From: Streptantibioticus ferralitis
GTDB taxonomy: Bacteria > Actinomycetota > Actinomycetes > Streptomycetales > Streptomycetaceae
Assembly: GCF_029223525.1 (NCBI RefSeq)
Contig: NZ_JARHTQ010000014.1
Span: 121,831 to 185,830 of the forward strand
Direction: 5' to 3'
DNA length: 64,000 bases
Shown here: piece after piece, positions 46,544-57,800 of the stretch
Layout of the letters: each line of letters starts with the position of its first letter
Position numbering within the stretch: position 1 is the stretch's first letter
Translations under genes and position numbers: made by a program
The notes under the pieces: generated by a model
The model's input: the letters and a program-made list of their open reading frames with translations, nothing else
Told to the model about the DNA's origin: nothing
Databases searched by the model: none

Positions 46544-49500
46544 TTGGCGACTGTGGATGTCTTCGAGGTGCACCGGCGGCTCATTGATGACTACCGGCGG
46601 TTCACCGAGTCCTTCGTTGGCATCCGCGATCCCCACATCCAACGGGCGGTTGCGCAGGATCTGGCAAGTGGTGGCCAATGGCCGGATGCCTGGCTGTCGA
46701 TAAACCCGATGTTCGAGCGCGGGGGGACCATCGAGGAACTGGTCGCGGACGGCCTCCTTCACCGCGAGTGCGCGCGGATCTTCAGGGGCGACAAGGACTC
46801 CAAAACTGGGACCCGAACTCTGATCACCTTGCACCGACACCAGCTGGAAGCGATCAAAGCCGCCAGGACTGGCAAGAGCTACGTCCTCACCACCGGCACC
46901 GGATCGGGCAAGAGCCTCGGGTACATCGTGCCAATCGTCGACGACGTTCTTCGTGCCCACGAGCACGGAGACACTGAGCGACGTACCCGTGCGGTGATCG
47001 TGTACCCCATGAACGCGCTGGCCAACAGTCAGCTGAAGGAACTCAAGAAGTTCCTTCAAGCCGGCTACGGCGAGGGCGAGTCCCCTGTCACGTTCGCCCG
47101 CTACACGGGGCAGGACAGCGACGCTGAACGACACCGGATCCTACGGGATAAGCCAGACATCATCCTCACCAACTACGTCATGCTCGACCTCCTGCTCACG
47201 AGAGACAAGGAGCGGGAAAGCTTCCTCAAGGCCACCCAGGACCTCCGCTTCTTGGTGCTTGACGAACTGCACACATACCGAGGCCGCCAAGGGGCGGATG
47301 TCGCCCTCTTGGTCCGCAGGGTTCGGGACGCTTGCGAAGCGACGAGCCTCCAGTGCATCGGCACCTCGGCGACCATGTCGAACGAAGGCGGCGAGAAAGA
47401 GCGACGCATTGATGTCGCGGAGGTGGCGACTCGCCTCTTCGGTGGGGACGAACCGGTGCACGCCGACCTCGTCATCGGCGAAACTCTGCGTCGAGCCACC
47501 CTGGGTCCGGCCCCGACCTCGGAAGCCCTCGCGGCGGCCGTGCGCATCGCCATGTCCACAAGTGGGCGAGCCTACGAGGACCTCGCTGCAGACCCGCTCT
47601 CTGTTTGGATCGAGCGGACTTTCGGGCTGACCGACGAGGGCGGAAGCCTGGAACGGCAGCATCCCACGACGATCCGGGAGGCAGCACAACGGTTGGGTGG
47701 GGTCACTGACACTGACGAGGAGACCTGCCGGACCGCGATCGAAACGGTACTGCGGGCAGGGTCGAGGGTGAAGGATCCGCACACCGGCAGGCCACTCTTC
47801 GCATTCCGCCTCCACCAGTTCCTCTCCAAGGGCGACACCGTTCACGTCAGCTTGGAAGCGGAAGCCGAACGCCACATTACCCGGCGCTACCAGCGGGTTG
47901 TGAAGGGAGAGCGGGGCAAACTCCTACTGCCTCTCTCGTTCTGCCGCGAGTGTGGACAGGAGTACCTGGCTGTCTACCGAACTGAGCGCGCAGGACACAT
48001 TGTTTACGAGCCGCGACGTGACTACGAAGCCAACGACGACCAGGCGTCTAACGGTTATTTGTATGTGAATTCCAATTCTCCTTGGCCCACGAACCCTGCC
48101 CAGTCAGGAAGGCTCCCCGAGTCCTGGCTGATAAGCGAGGCGGAGGGCGTATCCGTGGCGGACAACCGCCGACGATATCTGCCACTCCGCGTCCGTGTGG
48201 CGCTTGACGGCACGGAGCTCGGTTCGGACGGATCAGAGCATCAGGAGGAGGACGGTGCCGCCGAGGGACTGGCTGCCGCCTTCGTGCCTGCGCCGTTCCT
48301 GTTCTGCCTCAACCCTGAATGCAGGGTCTCCTACGAGCAGGTTCGCGGCAGGGACTTCGCCAAACTCGCCAGCCTTGACGTCGAGGGCCGCAGCTCCGCT
48401 ATGACCGTGGTCAGCGCCAGCATCGTACGCAGCCTGAGGACCCAGCCCCCAGGAGAGGAACTCGACGAAGAGGCTCAGAAGCTGCTCACCTTCGTCGACA
48501 ACCGGCAGGACGCCAGCCTGCAGGCCGGACACTTCAACGACTTCGTCCAGGTCGCACACCTGAGAGCGGCGTTGGTCCACGCCTTGCGTGCGGCGGGCGA
48601 CCACGGGCTCCGGTACGACGAACTCGCACAGCAGGTCACTGACGCCCTGGCACTCCCCATCGAGACCTTCACCGGAAAAGCCGAGGTCCGGTTCAGCCAC
48701 CAGCGGGAGAGTGCACTCGCGGCCCTTCGGGGCGTGGTCGAACTACTTCTCTACCAGGATCTGCAGGGCTCCTGGCGGGTAACCATGCCAGGCCTTGAAC
48801 AGACCGGGCTACTCCGCTTCGACTACCCGGCCCTGGACGAGATTGCCCGAGCTGAGGACTTGTGGGAGATCGGACACCCCGCCCTGGAGTCGGACGATCC
48901 CGCGCACCGCGTGATGCTGCTACGCCTGATCCTGGACGAGATGCGCCGCAGTCTCGCTGTCGATGCGGAGGTGCTCTCGCGGACCGGTTTCGAGCGCATG
49001 CGCTCCCGCTCGGACCAATGGCTGGCCGGCCCCTGGGCACTGGCCGAGAACCATCCGGAGCCGCGACCAGCAGTCGTCTACCCCGCGCCCGCGCGTCCTG
49101 GCGGCTACCGCTCGGACGTCCACTTCACCGGTCGCTCGATGCTCGGCCGCTACCTCCGTGCCCCCGGCAGATTTCCACACCTCCCGGACCGGCTCTCCGT
49201 GGACGATGCGCAGCGGATCATCAGCCATCTCCTCCGTGTGCTGTGTGAGGCCGATCTGGTCACGGAAGCAGTGAATCGTAAGGAGATGGGCACGCCGGGC
49301 TACCGGGTCAAGGCGTCCTCGCTCGTCTGGTTGCCCTCGGATGGAGCCGGGGGCATGCGAGACCTGCTGCGCCGTCGGCACGACGTGGCGGCCCCCCGAG
49401 TGAACGCTTTCTTCCGCGAGCTCTACACCGACCTCGCACACACTCTGGCGGGGTTGCAGGCGGCCGAGCACACCGCTCAGGTGCCCACTCGCATCCGGGA

Positions 49501-51805
49501 GGAGCGTGAGACGCAGTTCAGCGCCGGGACATTGCAACTGCTCTACTGCTCCCCGACCATGGAGTTGGGCGTCGACATCAAAAGCCTCAACACCGTGGCC
49601 ATGCGTAACGTTCCACCGACCCCGGCGAACTACGCGCAGCGGTCCGGTCGGGCAGGCCGCTCGGGCGAGCCAGCCCTCGTCACGACCTATTGCGCCACGG
49701 GCAACGCCCACGATCAGTACTACTTCCGCCGTTCCCAGTTCATGGTGCAGGGGCGAGTGGCGGCACCCCGCCTCGACCTGGCCAACGAGGACCTGGTGCG
49801 CAGCCACGTCCAAGCGATCTGGCTGGCCGAGACCGGAGCCGACCTCCACTCCAGCTTTCCCGAGGTACTCGACCTGGGCGACCCCCTGCGTGGATACCCG
49901 GTCAGGGAGGAGATCTGGACGCAGATGCTCTCCCCAGCCGCCGCCCGGCGGGCGGAGGACCGAGCCCGACATGTCCTAGCGTCCGTGCCCGACCTGGACG
50001 AGTCGCTGTGGTGGAGTCCGCGTTGGTTGGCGGACGTGGTCCGCAGCGCCGCGCAGCGGTTCAACCAGGCTTGTGACCGTTGGCGGAACCTGTACCGGGG
50101 TGCGCTGGCGGAGCAGGAGGAGCAGAATCGGCGGGTCCTGGACCAGTCCCTGAACCCGCAGAGCCGGGAGCGTGCCGCCCGCCGTCGGCGCGAGGCGGAG
50201 AACCAACTCAAGTTGCTCCGCAACGAGGACAGCAAGAAGCTCGGGCAGAGTTTCAGCGACTTCTACACGTACCGCTACTTCGCCTCCGAGGGCTTCCTGC
50301 CAGGTTACTCGTTTCCGCGCCTACCGCTGGTCGCCTACATTCCCGGTTCCCGGCACTCGCGTGGGACTAGCCTGGAAGGGGACTACCTTCAGCGGCCCCG
50401 ATTCCTGGCGATCAGTGAGTTTGGCCCGGGTGCACTGATCTACCACGAGGGTGCCCGCTACGAGGTGAAACGTGTTCAGTTGCCGGTGGCCGAGCCGGGC
50501 GAGATCGATACTGAGACCGCCCGGGTATGCCGCAACTGCGGCTACTTCCATCAGCAGCAGGCGGGTACCGACGTCTGCGACGGCTGCGGCGAAGTCCTGA
50601 CGGGCCACATCCCTAATCTGATGCGTCTCACCACCGTGTTCACGGAGCGCCGGGAACGAATCTCCTCCGACGAGGAGGAACGCCGTAGATCAGGCTTCGA
50701 GTTGGAGACCGTCTACCGATTCAACTCCCATGGAGATCGACCCGCGAGCCTCGACGCACATGTACTGGTGAACGGCGAGACCTTGGCTGAACTCTCGTAC
50801 GGCGACACTGCCAGCCTGCGCGTTATCAACAAGGGGCGCCGGCGCCGCAAGGACAAGGCACGTATCGGGTACCGCATCGACACCTCCACCGGCAAGTGGC
50901 TCCCCGATCCGCTGACCGCCGATCCCGAAGGCCGGGACGGAGACGCCAACTACGGCGACGTCGACATCTCCCGTCCTGTGGTCCCCTTCGTAGAGGACCG
51001 CCGGAACATCCTGCTGCTCCGCCTGACCAGTCCTGTCAGCGAGACTGCCGCGACCACCCTGCGCTACGCCTTGGAACGCGGTATTGAAGCGGCCTTCCAG
51101 TTGGAGGACTCCGAACTGACTTCTCTCCCGCTCCCCGACCACGAGGACCGAGCGAGGATGCTCCTTACGGAGAGCGCGGAAGGCGGAGCGGGTGTTCTGC
51201 GCCGACTGCAGTCGGAGCCGAAGGCCCTGGCAAAGGCCGCCTCTGTGGCGTTGTCGATCCTGCACGTGAACGCGGACACTGGGCAGGACATCCCTGCTGG
51301 AAACGGCCTGCCGGAGCCCTGCGAACTTGGCTGTTACGACTGTTTGCTGTCCTATAGCAACCAGAGCGAGCACCGTCTTATCGACCGGACCTCGGTGATC
51401 GGGCTGCTCCAGCAGATAGCTGCTTCCACTGTCAGAGGAATCGGCTTGGCCGCCACCCCCGCCGAGCGACTCGACGCGCTCAGGGAAGAGAGCGGTAGCG
51501 AGTTGGAGCGGAGCTTTCTGGAGTTCCTCGCCCAGCGTGAACTCCGGTTGCCTGACGAGGCCCAGGTTCCGCTCCCGCAGCTGGGTGCGCGGCCCGACTT
51601 CGTCTACCGGTTGCCGGGTGCGGAAGTCGCCGTCTTCATCGACGGTTCCCACCACGACATTCCCACGCAGCACCAGCGGGACGAGGATACGGAGGACAGA
51701 CTGATGGACTCCGGCTGGCTGGTCATCCGTTTCGGGCACACTGATCACTGGCAGGGAATCGTCGATCGCTACCCCAACGTGTTTGGGTCCGGAGGAGCTC
51801 GGTGA
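46544..51805 (+). CDS. DEAD/DEAH helicase with DUF1998-type region and C-terminal nuclease-like domain (DruE/DrmA-DrmB-like)
   Basis: The 1753-residue protein starts with a RecA-like helicase lobe: Walker A TTGTGSGKS (about 117), DExH as VLDELHTYRG (about 238) and GTSATM (about 275). A roughly 700-residue insert has zinc-type cysteines (CRECGQEY, CLNPEC). The second lobe has YCSPTMELGVDIKSLNTVAM and QRSGRAGRSG (about 1002-1045). A zinc module CRNCGYFHQQQAGTDVCDGCG (about 1328) and ELGCYDCLLSY (about 1594) match DUF1998/MZB regions. The last 100 residues, GARPDFVY to VAVFIDGSHHD and GWLVIRFGH, resemble a Vsr/PD-(D/E)XK nuclease. DruE and the DISARM DrmA plus DrmB are the nearest known layouts. 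TTG 46544 or GTG 46553 starts it. First gene of the operon. Confidence 0.85.
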   Translation: MATVDVFEVHRRLIDDYRRFTESFVGIRDPHIQRAVAQDLASGGQWPDAWLSINPMFERGGTIEELVADGLLHRECARIFRGDKDSKTGTRTLITLHRHQLEAIKAARTGKSYVLTTGTGSGKSLGYIVPIVDDVLRAHEHGDTERRTRAVIVYPMNALANSQLKELKKFLQAGYGEGESPVTFARYTGQDSDAERHRILRDKPDIILTNYVMLDLLLTRDKERESFLKATQDLRFLVLDELHTYRGRQGADVALLVRRVRDACEATSLQCIGTSATMSNEGGEKERRIDVAEVATRLFGGDEPVHADLVIGETLRRATLGPAPTSEALAAAVRIAMSTSGRAYEDLAADPLSVWIERTFGLTDEGGSLERQHPTTIREAAQRLGGVTDTDEETCRTAIETVLRAGSRVKDPHTGRPLFAFRLHQFLSKGDTVHVSLEAEAERHITRRYQRVVKGERGKLLLPLSFCRECGQEYLAVYRTERAGHIVYEPRRDYEANDDQASNGYLYVNSNSPWPTNPAQSGRLPESWLISEAEGVSVADNRRRYLPLRVRVALDGTELGSDGSEHQEEDGAAEGLAAAFVPAPFLFCLNPECRVSYEQVRGRDFAKLASLDVEGRSSAMTVVSASIVRSLRTQPPGEELDEEAQKLLTFVDNRQDASLQAGHFNDFVQVAHLRAALVHALRAAGDHGLRYDELAQQVTDALALPIETFTGKAEVRFSHQRESALAALRGVVELLLYQDLQGSWRVTMPGLEQTGLLRFDYPALDEIARAEDLWEIGHPALESDDPAHRVMLLRLILDEMRRSLAVDAEVLSRTGFERMRSRSDQWLAGPWALAENHPEPRPAVVYPAPARPGGYRSDVHFTGRSMLGRYLRAPGRFPHLPDRLSVDDAQRIISHLLRVLCEADLVTEAVNRKEMGTPGYRVKASSLVWLPSDGAGGMRDLLRRRHDVAAPRVNAFFRELYTDLAHTLAGLQAAEHTAQVPTRIREERETQFSAGTLQLLYCSPTMELGVDIKSLNTVAMRNVPPTPANYAQRSGRAGRSGEPALVTTYCATGNAHDQYYFRRSQFMVQGRVAAPRLDLANEDLVRSHVQAIWLAETGADLHSSFPEVLDLGDPLRGYPVREEIWTQMLSPAAARRAEDRARHVLASVPDLDESLWWSPRWLADVVRSAAQRFNQACDRWRNLYRGALAEQEEQNRRVLDQSLNPQSRERAARRRREAENQLKLLRNEDSKKLGQSFSDFYTYRYFASEGFLPGYSFPRLPLVAYIPGSRHSRGTSLEGDYLQRPRFLAISEFGPGALIYHEGARYEVKRVQLPVAEPGEIDTETARVCRNCGYFHQQQAGTDVCDGCGEVLTGHIPNLMRLTTVFTERRERISSDEEERRRSGFELETVYRFNSHGDRPASLDAHVLVNGETLAELSYGDTASLRVINKGRRRRKDKARIGYRIDTSTGKWLPDPLTADPEGRDGDANYGDVDISRPVVPFVEDRRNILLLRLTSPVSETAATTLRYALERGIEAAFQLEDSELTSLPLPDHEDRARMLLTESAEGGAGVLRRLQSEPKALAKAASVALSILHVNADTGQDIPAGNGLPEPCELGCYDCLLSYSNQSEHRLIDRTSVIGLLQQIAASTVRGIGLAATPAERLDALREESGSELERSFLEFLAQRELRLPDEAQVPLPQLGARPDFVYRLPGAEVAVFIDGSHHDIPTQHQRDEDTEDRLMDSGWLVIRFGHTDHWQGIVDRYPNVFGSGGAR

Positions 51806-54800
51806 CCGACTACAAGATCGGCAGTCTGGTGGCGGCCCGCGGCCGGGACTGGGTCGTCCAGGAGTTCACCAAGGACTTCGTGGTCGCCCGACCTCTCGGC
51901 GGCGACGCTGCCTTCACCGCCGGCCTGTTCGCCGACGAGGTCACTGACGCCCGCTTCCCCCGACCGAGCAGCTTGCCAGGCGAGGTCGGCGACCACAGCA
52001 GTGCCGCCCTGCTGCGGACTGCCCTCCAGATCGGGTTTCGGGTCAGCGCCGGTCCATTCCGGTCGCTGGCGCAGCTTAACTTCGAACCCCGTCGCTACCA
52101 GCTCGTCCCGCTGCTCATGTCCCTGGGCATGGACCTGACCAGGTTGCTGATCGCCGACGACGTCGGCATCGGCAAGACCGTGGAGTCCGGCCTCATCGCA
52201 AAGGAGCTGCTGGCCCAGGGACAGGTCGACGGCTTCGCCGTGCTCTGCCCGCCGGCGCTTGCCCAGCAGTGGCAGGACGAGCTGCGGGACAAGTTCGGAA
52301 TCGAGGCGGCCCAGGTGCTGCCCAGCACGGTCAAGAAGCTCGAACGCGACCTGATGGGTACACAGAGTCTGTTCGAGCGCTACCCCTACACGATCGTCTC
52401 GACGGATTTCATTAAGCGGGAGGACAGGCGCAGCCAGTTCCTGCGCGCGGCACCAGATCTGATCATCGTCGACGAGGCGCACACCTGCGTGCCCGACGCT
52501 GCGGACCGCGCGGGTCGGCAACGTCAGCTGCGCTACGAACTTCTGAAGGAGCTCGCGGCCTCGAAGCAGCGCCATCTCCTTCTCGTCACCGCGACACCGC
52601 ACAGTGGCAAGGAGCAGACCTTCCGTTGCCTTATCGGCCTGCTCGAGTCGCAGTTCGACCCTGAGACGGGTTCCTTTGATCCTGCCCAGTCCGAGGATCG
52701 CGCCCGGCTCGCTAAGTACTTTGTGCAGCGCCGTCGGCGCGACATCAAGACCTTCCTCAAGGAGGAGACCCACTTCCCGGACCAACGGCAGATCCGCGAC
52801 GTCCCGTTCCGGATGCACGACGACTACGCGGACCTCACCCAGGACGTGCTCGCCTACGCCCGCGAGACGGTACGCACCAGGAGCGGCGCCACCCGGGACC
52901 GCATTCGATGGTGGTCGGCCCTCGCTCTCCTGCGTTCACTCGCCTCCTCCCCGATGGCAGCTGCCGCCACGCTGGAGACCCGGGCCGCGATCGAGGGCCT
53001 CTCCGAGGAGGAGATCGAGAAGCTCGGACGGGCCGCCGTGCTCGACGGCACCGAGGACGACACCGATGAGGGCGCCGACGCTGCCCCGGCCGGAGATTCC
53101 GCCGAGGCGCTGATCCCGGTGGCCGCGCTCGCCGCAGCGGAGGCGGGGCGCCCGCTCAGCGACCGGGAGAAGGCGCTGCTGGCGGACGAGCGGCGGCGGC
53201 TGAAGCGGTTCGCGGACAGAGCCCGTGAGCTGGCCGGACCCGAGCGGGACCGCAAGCTCTTCGAGGTGGCCAAGCAGGTCCGGTCGCTCAGCAGCGCGGG
53301 TTACAACCCCATTGTCTTCTGCCGCTACATCCCCACGGCGGAGTATGTCGCCACGCACCTGAAGTCCGTACTAGGCAAGATTGAGGTCGAGTACGTCACT
53401 GGGAAGCAGCCGCCGAAAGAGCGCGAGGACCGGATCCGGGTGTTCACCCAGAACGCCGAAGCACGACGGGTGCTCGTCGCCACCGACTGCCTGTCCGAGG
53501 GCATCAACCTCCAGCACGGGTTCCAGGCCGTCGTCCACTACGACCTGCCCTGGAATCCGACGCGCCTGGAACAGCGGGAGGGCCGAGTCGACCGCTTCGG
53601 CCAGCGGTCCACCTACGTCCGCGCCGTCACCCTGTACGGCGAGGACAACGGCATCGACGGCGTGGTCCTTGAGGTTCTGCTTCGCAAGCACCGAGCGATC
53701 CAGAAGGCCACCGGAGTAGCCGTCCCCGTGCCAGATGCCGGTGAGAGCCTGGTGCAGGCGCTGGTGCAGGGACTGCTGCTGCGCGGCAGGGAGGACCGCC
53801 AGCTCACCTTCGACGTGGACGTGGAGGAACGAGCCAAGGACCTGGACCGCAAGTGGCGGGACGCGGCCGAACGCGAGTCCAAGGCCGTCACCCGCTACGC
53901 GCAGCGCACCATCCACACCGAGGAGATGCAGCAGGAACTCAACGCGGTCACCGAGGCCATCGGCAGCCGCGAAGAGGTGTCCGCGTTCGTACGAACCACC
54001 CTGGAGAAGCTCGGGGCTGCCTTGCGGCCAGCTCTTCCCTCAAGGCAAGGGCCGGGGAAGGCGGGCAGGAAGGCCGATGTCAGTAGTGACTCACCCGCGC
54101 AGACATTGCTGGGGGAGCTGCCTGACAGAAGGCCGGCGGACTTCACCGCGGATTTGACGGGCCTTCCCGCGACACTGCTCCGCGAGCTCCAATCCTCAGA
54201 CGGCAGAGCACTGACCGAGGTCACCTTCCGCGAGGAGCCGGGGGGACGTAGTGATGAGTCAGCGCTGAACCGTTCCGACCGGAGGGTGCTGGCTCTCGCC
54301 CAGTGGGTCCTTGACACCTCGCTCGATGGCTCGCTAGCTGGACCGCGGCGCCCAGCACGACGGTGCGGCGTCATCCGCACTGACGCGGTCACTGCCACCA
54401 CCACGCTGCTGCTCGTTCGGTTCCGTCACCACGTGACGCTGCCCGGCCGGGGGCGGACACCCACTGTTGCCGAGGAGGCGCGTGTCCTCGCGTACCAGGG
54501 CCCGGCGAGCGAGCCGCGATGGCTGGACCAAGCAAAGGTACGCGAGGTGTTGGCTGCAGTTCCCACTGCCAACGCACTCCCCGAGCACGTTGAGCAGTAT
54601 TCGCACAGGGCGATCAGGGCACTCGACCGAGTCCAGGATGCACTGGACGCACAAGGGGTCGAAGCGGCTGATGAGCTGCTCTCCGCCCACCGGCGGGTGC
54701 GCAAGTCGGCCTCCGCCGCACGTGAAGGGTTGAAGGTGAAATTCCAGCCCTCGGCTGACGTCCTCGGCGTCTACGTCTACGTTCCAGCCGTCACAGGTTC

Positions 54801-54834
54801 CTCGGCTCCGACCGCCCACGGAGGCAACGAGTGA
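51802..54834 (+). CDS. DrmD-like SNF2-family helicase
   Basis: The 1010-residue protein begins with an SH3-like segment (IGSLVAARGRDWVVQEF to VARPLGG), seen in DISARM DrmD. The SNF2 lobes follow: DDVGIGKTVESGLIAKELL (Walker A, about 120-135), IIVDEAHTC (about 223), LLVTATPHSGKE (about 258), RQRRDIKTFL, and the C-lobe ATDCLSEGINLQHGFQAVVHYD and RLEQREGRVDRFGQ (about 560-600). It would translocate on DNA with the methyltransferase and large helicase. GTG 51802 overlaps the previous stop (GTGA) with GGAGG upstream, and its own stop overlaps the next start. DrmD next to DrmMI is the hallmark of class 1 DISARM. Confidence 0.85.
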   Translation: MTDYKIGSLVAARGRDWVVQEFTKDFVVARPLGGDAAFTAGLFADEVTDARFPRPSSLPGEVGDHSSAALLRTALQIGFRVSAGPFRSLAQLNFEPRRYQLVPLLMSLGMDLTRLLIADDVGIGKTVESGLIAKELLAQGQVDGFAVLCPPALAQQWQDELRDKFGIEAAQVLPSTVKKLERDLMGTQSLFERYPYTIVSTDFIKREDRRSQFLRAAPDLIIVDEAHTCVPDAADRAGRQRQLRYELLKELAASKQRHLLLVTATPHSGKEQTFRCLIGLLESQFDPETGSFDPAQSEDRARLAKYFVQRRRRDIKTFLKEETHFPDQRQIRDVPFRMHDDYADLTQDVLAYARETVRTRSGATRDRIRWWSALALLRSLASSPMAAAATLETRAAIEGLSEEEIEKLGRAAVLDGTEDDTDEGADAAPAGDSAEALIPVAALAAAEAGRPLSDREKALLADERRRLKRFADRARELAGPERDRKLFEVAKQVRSLSSAGYNPIVFCRYIPTAEYVATHLKSVLGKIEVEYVTGKQPPKEREDRIRVFTQNAEARRVLVATDCLSEGINLQHGFQAVVHYDLPWNPTRLEQREGRVDRFGQRSTYVRAVTLYGEDNGIDGVVLEVLLRKHRAIQKATGVAVPVPDAGESLVQALVQGLLLRGREDRQLTFDVDVEERAKDLDRKWRDAAERESKAVTRYAQRTIHTEEMQQELNAVTEAIGSREEVSAFVRTTLEKLGAALRPALPSRQGPGKAGRKADVSSDSPAQTLLGELPDRRPADFTADLTGLPATLLRELQSSDGRALTEVTFREEPGGRSDESALNRSDRRVLALAQWVLDTSLDGSLAGPRRPARRCGVIRTDAVTATTTLLLVRFRHHVTLPGRGRTPTVAEEARVLAYQGPASEPRWLDQAKVREVLAAVPTANALPEHVEQYSHRAIRALDRVQDALDAQGVEAADELLSAHRRVRKSASAAREGLKVKFQPSADVLGVYVYVPAVTGSSAPTAHGGNE

Positions 54835-57800
54835 GCTCCCCCGCATCGATTCTGCCGGCCACCGACGGTTTCACGGCAGTCCGGATCGAAGGCGGAGTGC
54901 TCTCCCCGGAGATCCTCGCCAGGATCGCAGGCGGCGACCGGAGCCTCCCTGGCACCACCTCCGGGGAGTATGGGCTACCGGTCGGCCGCCTCGGTGACGC
55001 TGTCAGTCGCTCCTGGGCCTACCTGCAAGGCGTCTACCGTGCCTACCGGGACCAGCTGGCGGCCCTGCCTTCCACCGACCGCGGTACTACGCTCACGCGC
55101 AAGAAGTGGCTGCTGCCTCTCTTCGCTGAACTTGGCTACGGACAGCTACCCACCAGCAGAGGCCTTACCGCGGGCGGAAGGACCTTCCCAGTCAGTCACC
55201 TGCATCGCGAACACTTCCCGGTGCACATGGTGTCGTGGCACACCCAGCTTGACCACCGGCCAGCCGGCGGCGGCCGGGTCCCCCAGGCCATGCTCCAGGA
55301 CTGCCTCAACACCGGAGGCGCCCTCTTGTGGGGGGCGTTGTCCAACGGCAGGATCCTGCGGCTCGTCCGCGACTCAACATCGCTGGTCGGTTCTGCCTAC
55401 GTTGAGTTCGACCTTGAGTCCATCTTCGACGGCGACCTCTACCCCGACTTCTTCCTGCTGTTCGCCCTGCTACACGCTTCGCGCATCGACTTGCTACCGT
55501 GCGAGGACGAGACGCGGCTCACCGTTGCTGACTGCTGGCTGGAGCGGTGGCGTGCCGAGGCCATTGAGAGCGGCTCCCGATTCCTGCGGGGCCTGAGTGA
55601 TGGACTCCAGCAGGCCGTGGAGGAACTCGGCACCGGCTTTCTGAGCCATGACGGACGAACCCCACTTGCCGTACCGGGCACGCCTGCTGGCGAACAACCA
55701 GTCTCACCCAACGAGAGGCTGCGCCGCGGCCTGCGGGACGGCACGATCACGAAGAAGCGCCTCAACGACGCCCTGCTGCGGCTTGTCTACCGCATGATCT
55801 TCCTGTTCGTCGCCGAGGATCGGCAGGCACTGTTCGCTCCAGGGGCTGATCCCACGGCGCGGGAACGCTACGAGAAGTACTTCTCCAGTGCCCGACTGCG
55901 GCAGCTCTCACTGACGATGAAGGGCGACCGCAGGGACGACCTGTGGCAGTCCTTCACCTTGGTGTTGCGTGCTCTTGGCGACGAGGAAGGCGATTCGCGA
56001 CTCGCGCTGCCCGGACTCGGCGGCGTGTACGACGTTGGCCAGCAGGACCAGTTGACAGAGGAACTAAGCCTGGCGTCGCTGGACCTGCCAAACGATCGGC
56101 TGTTGGCGGCGATTCGGAGTCTCGCGCGGGTACGCAGCGAGGATGGAGCGCGGTGGTTGCCAGTCGACTACCGTCACTTGGGCGCCGAGGAGCTCGGCGG
56201 CGTATACGAGTGGCTGCTGGCCCTCGACCCGGACCCAGATCCCACCCGTAGGACCTACCAGTTCCGCAACTCCGCCGGGCACTCGCGCAAGACCTCCGGC
56301 TCCTATTACACCCCGACCGCCCTCGTCGACATGCTGCTCGACTCCGCGCTCGACCCAGTGCTCGATGAAGCGGCTCGGCAAGCCGACCCGGTTAAGGCAT
56401 TGCTTGCGGTCACGGTCTGCGATCCGGCCTGCGGATCGGGGCACTTCCTCGTCGCGGCCGCCCGCAGGATCGCCAAGCGCATCGCTGTTGTTCACACACA
56501 GGAGGCAGAACCGCCAGTCGAGGCGGTGGAACGCTGGCTGCCGGAAGTGGTAGCCCGCTGCATCCATGGTGTCGACCTCAACCCGATGGCCGTGGACCTG
56601 GCCAAATTCGCCTTGTGGATGCAGGCCCTGGAGCCCGGCAAGCCACGACCGATGTCCTTCCTGGACGCACACATGAGGCACGGCAACGCGTTGTTGGGAA
56701 CAACGCCGGCGCTGATGAAACAAGGCATCCCCGATGCCGCGTACCTGGCGTTGGAACTCGATGACAAGAAGCAGGTGACCCTGCTGCGCAGCCGCAACCG
56801 GATGGAACGCGAGGCCAGGCAGGATGCTCTCTTCTCCACAGGTGACTTCGGGATCGCAACAGGAAATGCCCATCACGCCCAAGCCCTCGCCGAGATCCAC
56901 AAGCGCCCTGGTCGCACCCTCGCCGATGTTCACCGGCAGGTGTCGCAGTACCGCAAATGGCAGCGTTCCAAGCCGAAGGTGAAGGACCGACGCACGGCTG
57001 ATGCCTGGTGCGCGGCCTTCGTGTGGCCCACGTACGTCGGCGGACCGGAAGGCATGACCGCTGACACCTGGCGCAGGCTCGCTAAAAGCGGAAGCATGGG
57101 TTCGGTAACCGACGACACCGTCGACAGCATCGCGGCCGACTACGGCTTCTTCCACTGGTACCTGGAGTTCCCGCACATTTTCCAGACCTCGGACGATGAG
57201 GCAGCCGGGTTCGACCCGAAGCTGGGGTGGAGCGGCGGCTTCTCCTGCGTGCTCGGCAACCCGCCGTGGGACCGGGTCAAGCTCCAAGACAAGGAGTTCT
57301 TCGCTCCCCTCGTTCCGGAGATCGCGGCGGCGGCGAGCAAGGCGGCACGGGATCGCCTGATCGCGAAGCTCGCCAAAGACAAGGACCAACAGCATCATTT
57401 CGAAGCGTTCCGCAGGGCCCGGCGTCGCTCGGAAGGGGAACTTCACCTGTTGCGGGACTCCGGCCGATTCCCGCTCACCGGACAGGGCGACGTCAACACC
57501 TATTCGGTGTTCGCCGAGACGGCAAGGCAGCTGACGGCGGAGACGGGCAGGATGGGCGTAATCGTCCCGACCGGCATTGCGGTGGACTCCACTACCGCGC
57601 CTTTCTTCCGTGACATTCTGAAACAGCGTCGGCTGGACTCGCTCCTGGACTTCGTCACCAACCCGAGGATCTGGACCGATGTCGGCAACCGCCGATACCG
57701 TTTTTCCCTGTTGACTGTTACTGGGCGAGGCATCGAGATCGAACGGGCCGAGTCTTGGACTCTCGCCAAGCACCCGGACGAACTACCACCGCGCGGCCAG

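Noticed and set aside
46004..47134. 376-codon minus-strand open frame crossing the insertion-sequence end into the helicase gene
   Set aside because: Only its last 52 codons, from 46162, match a transposase start. The rest is antisense to the helicase gene and has no coding character.
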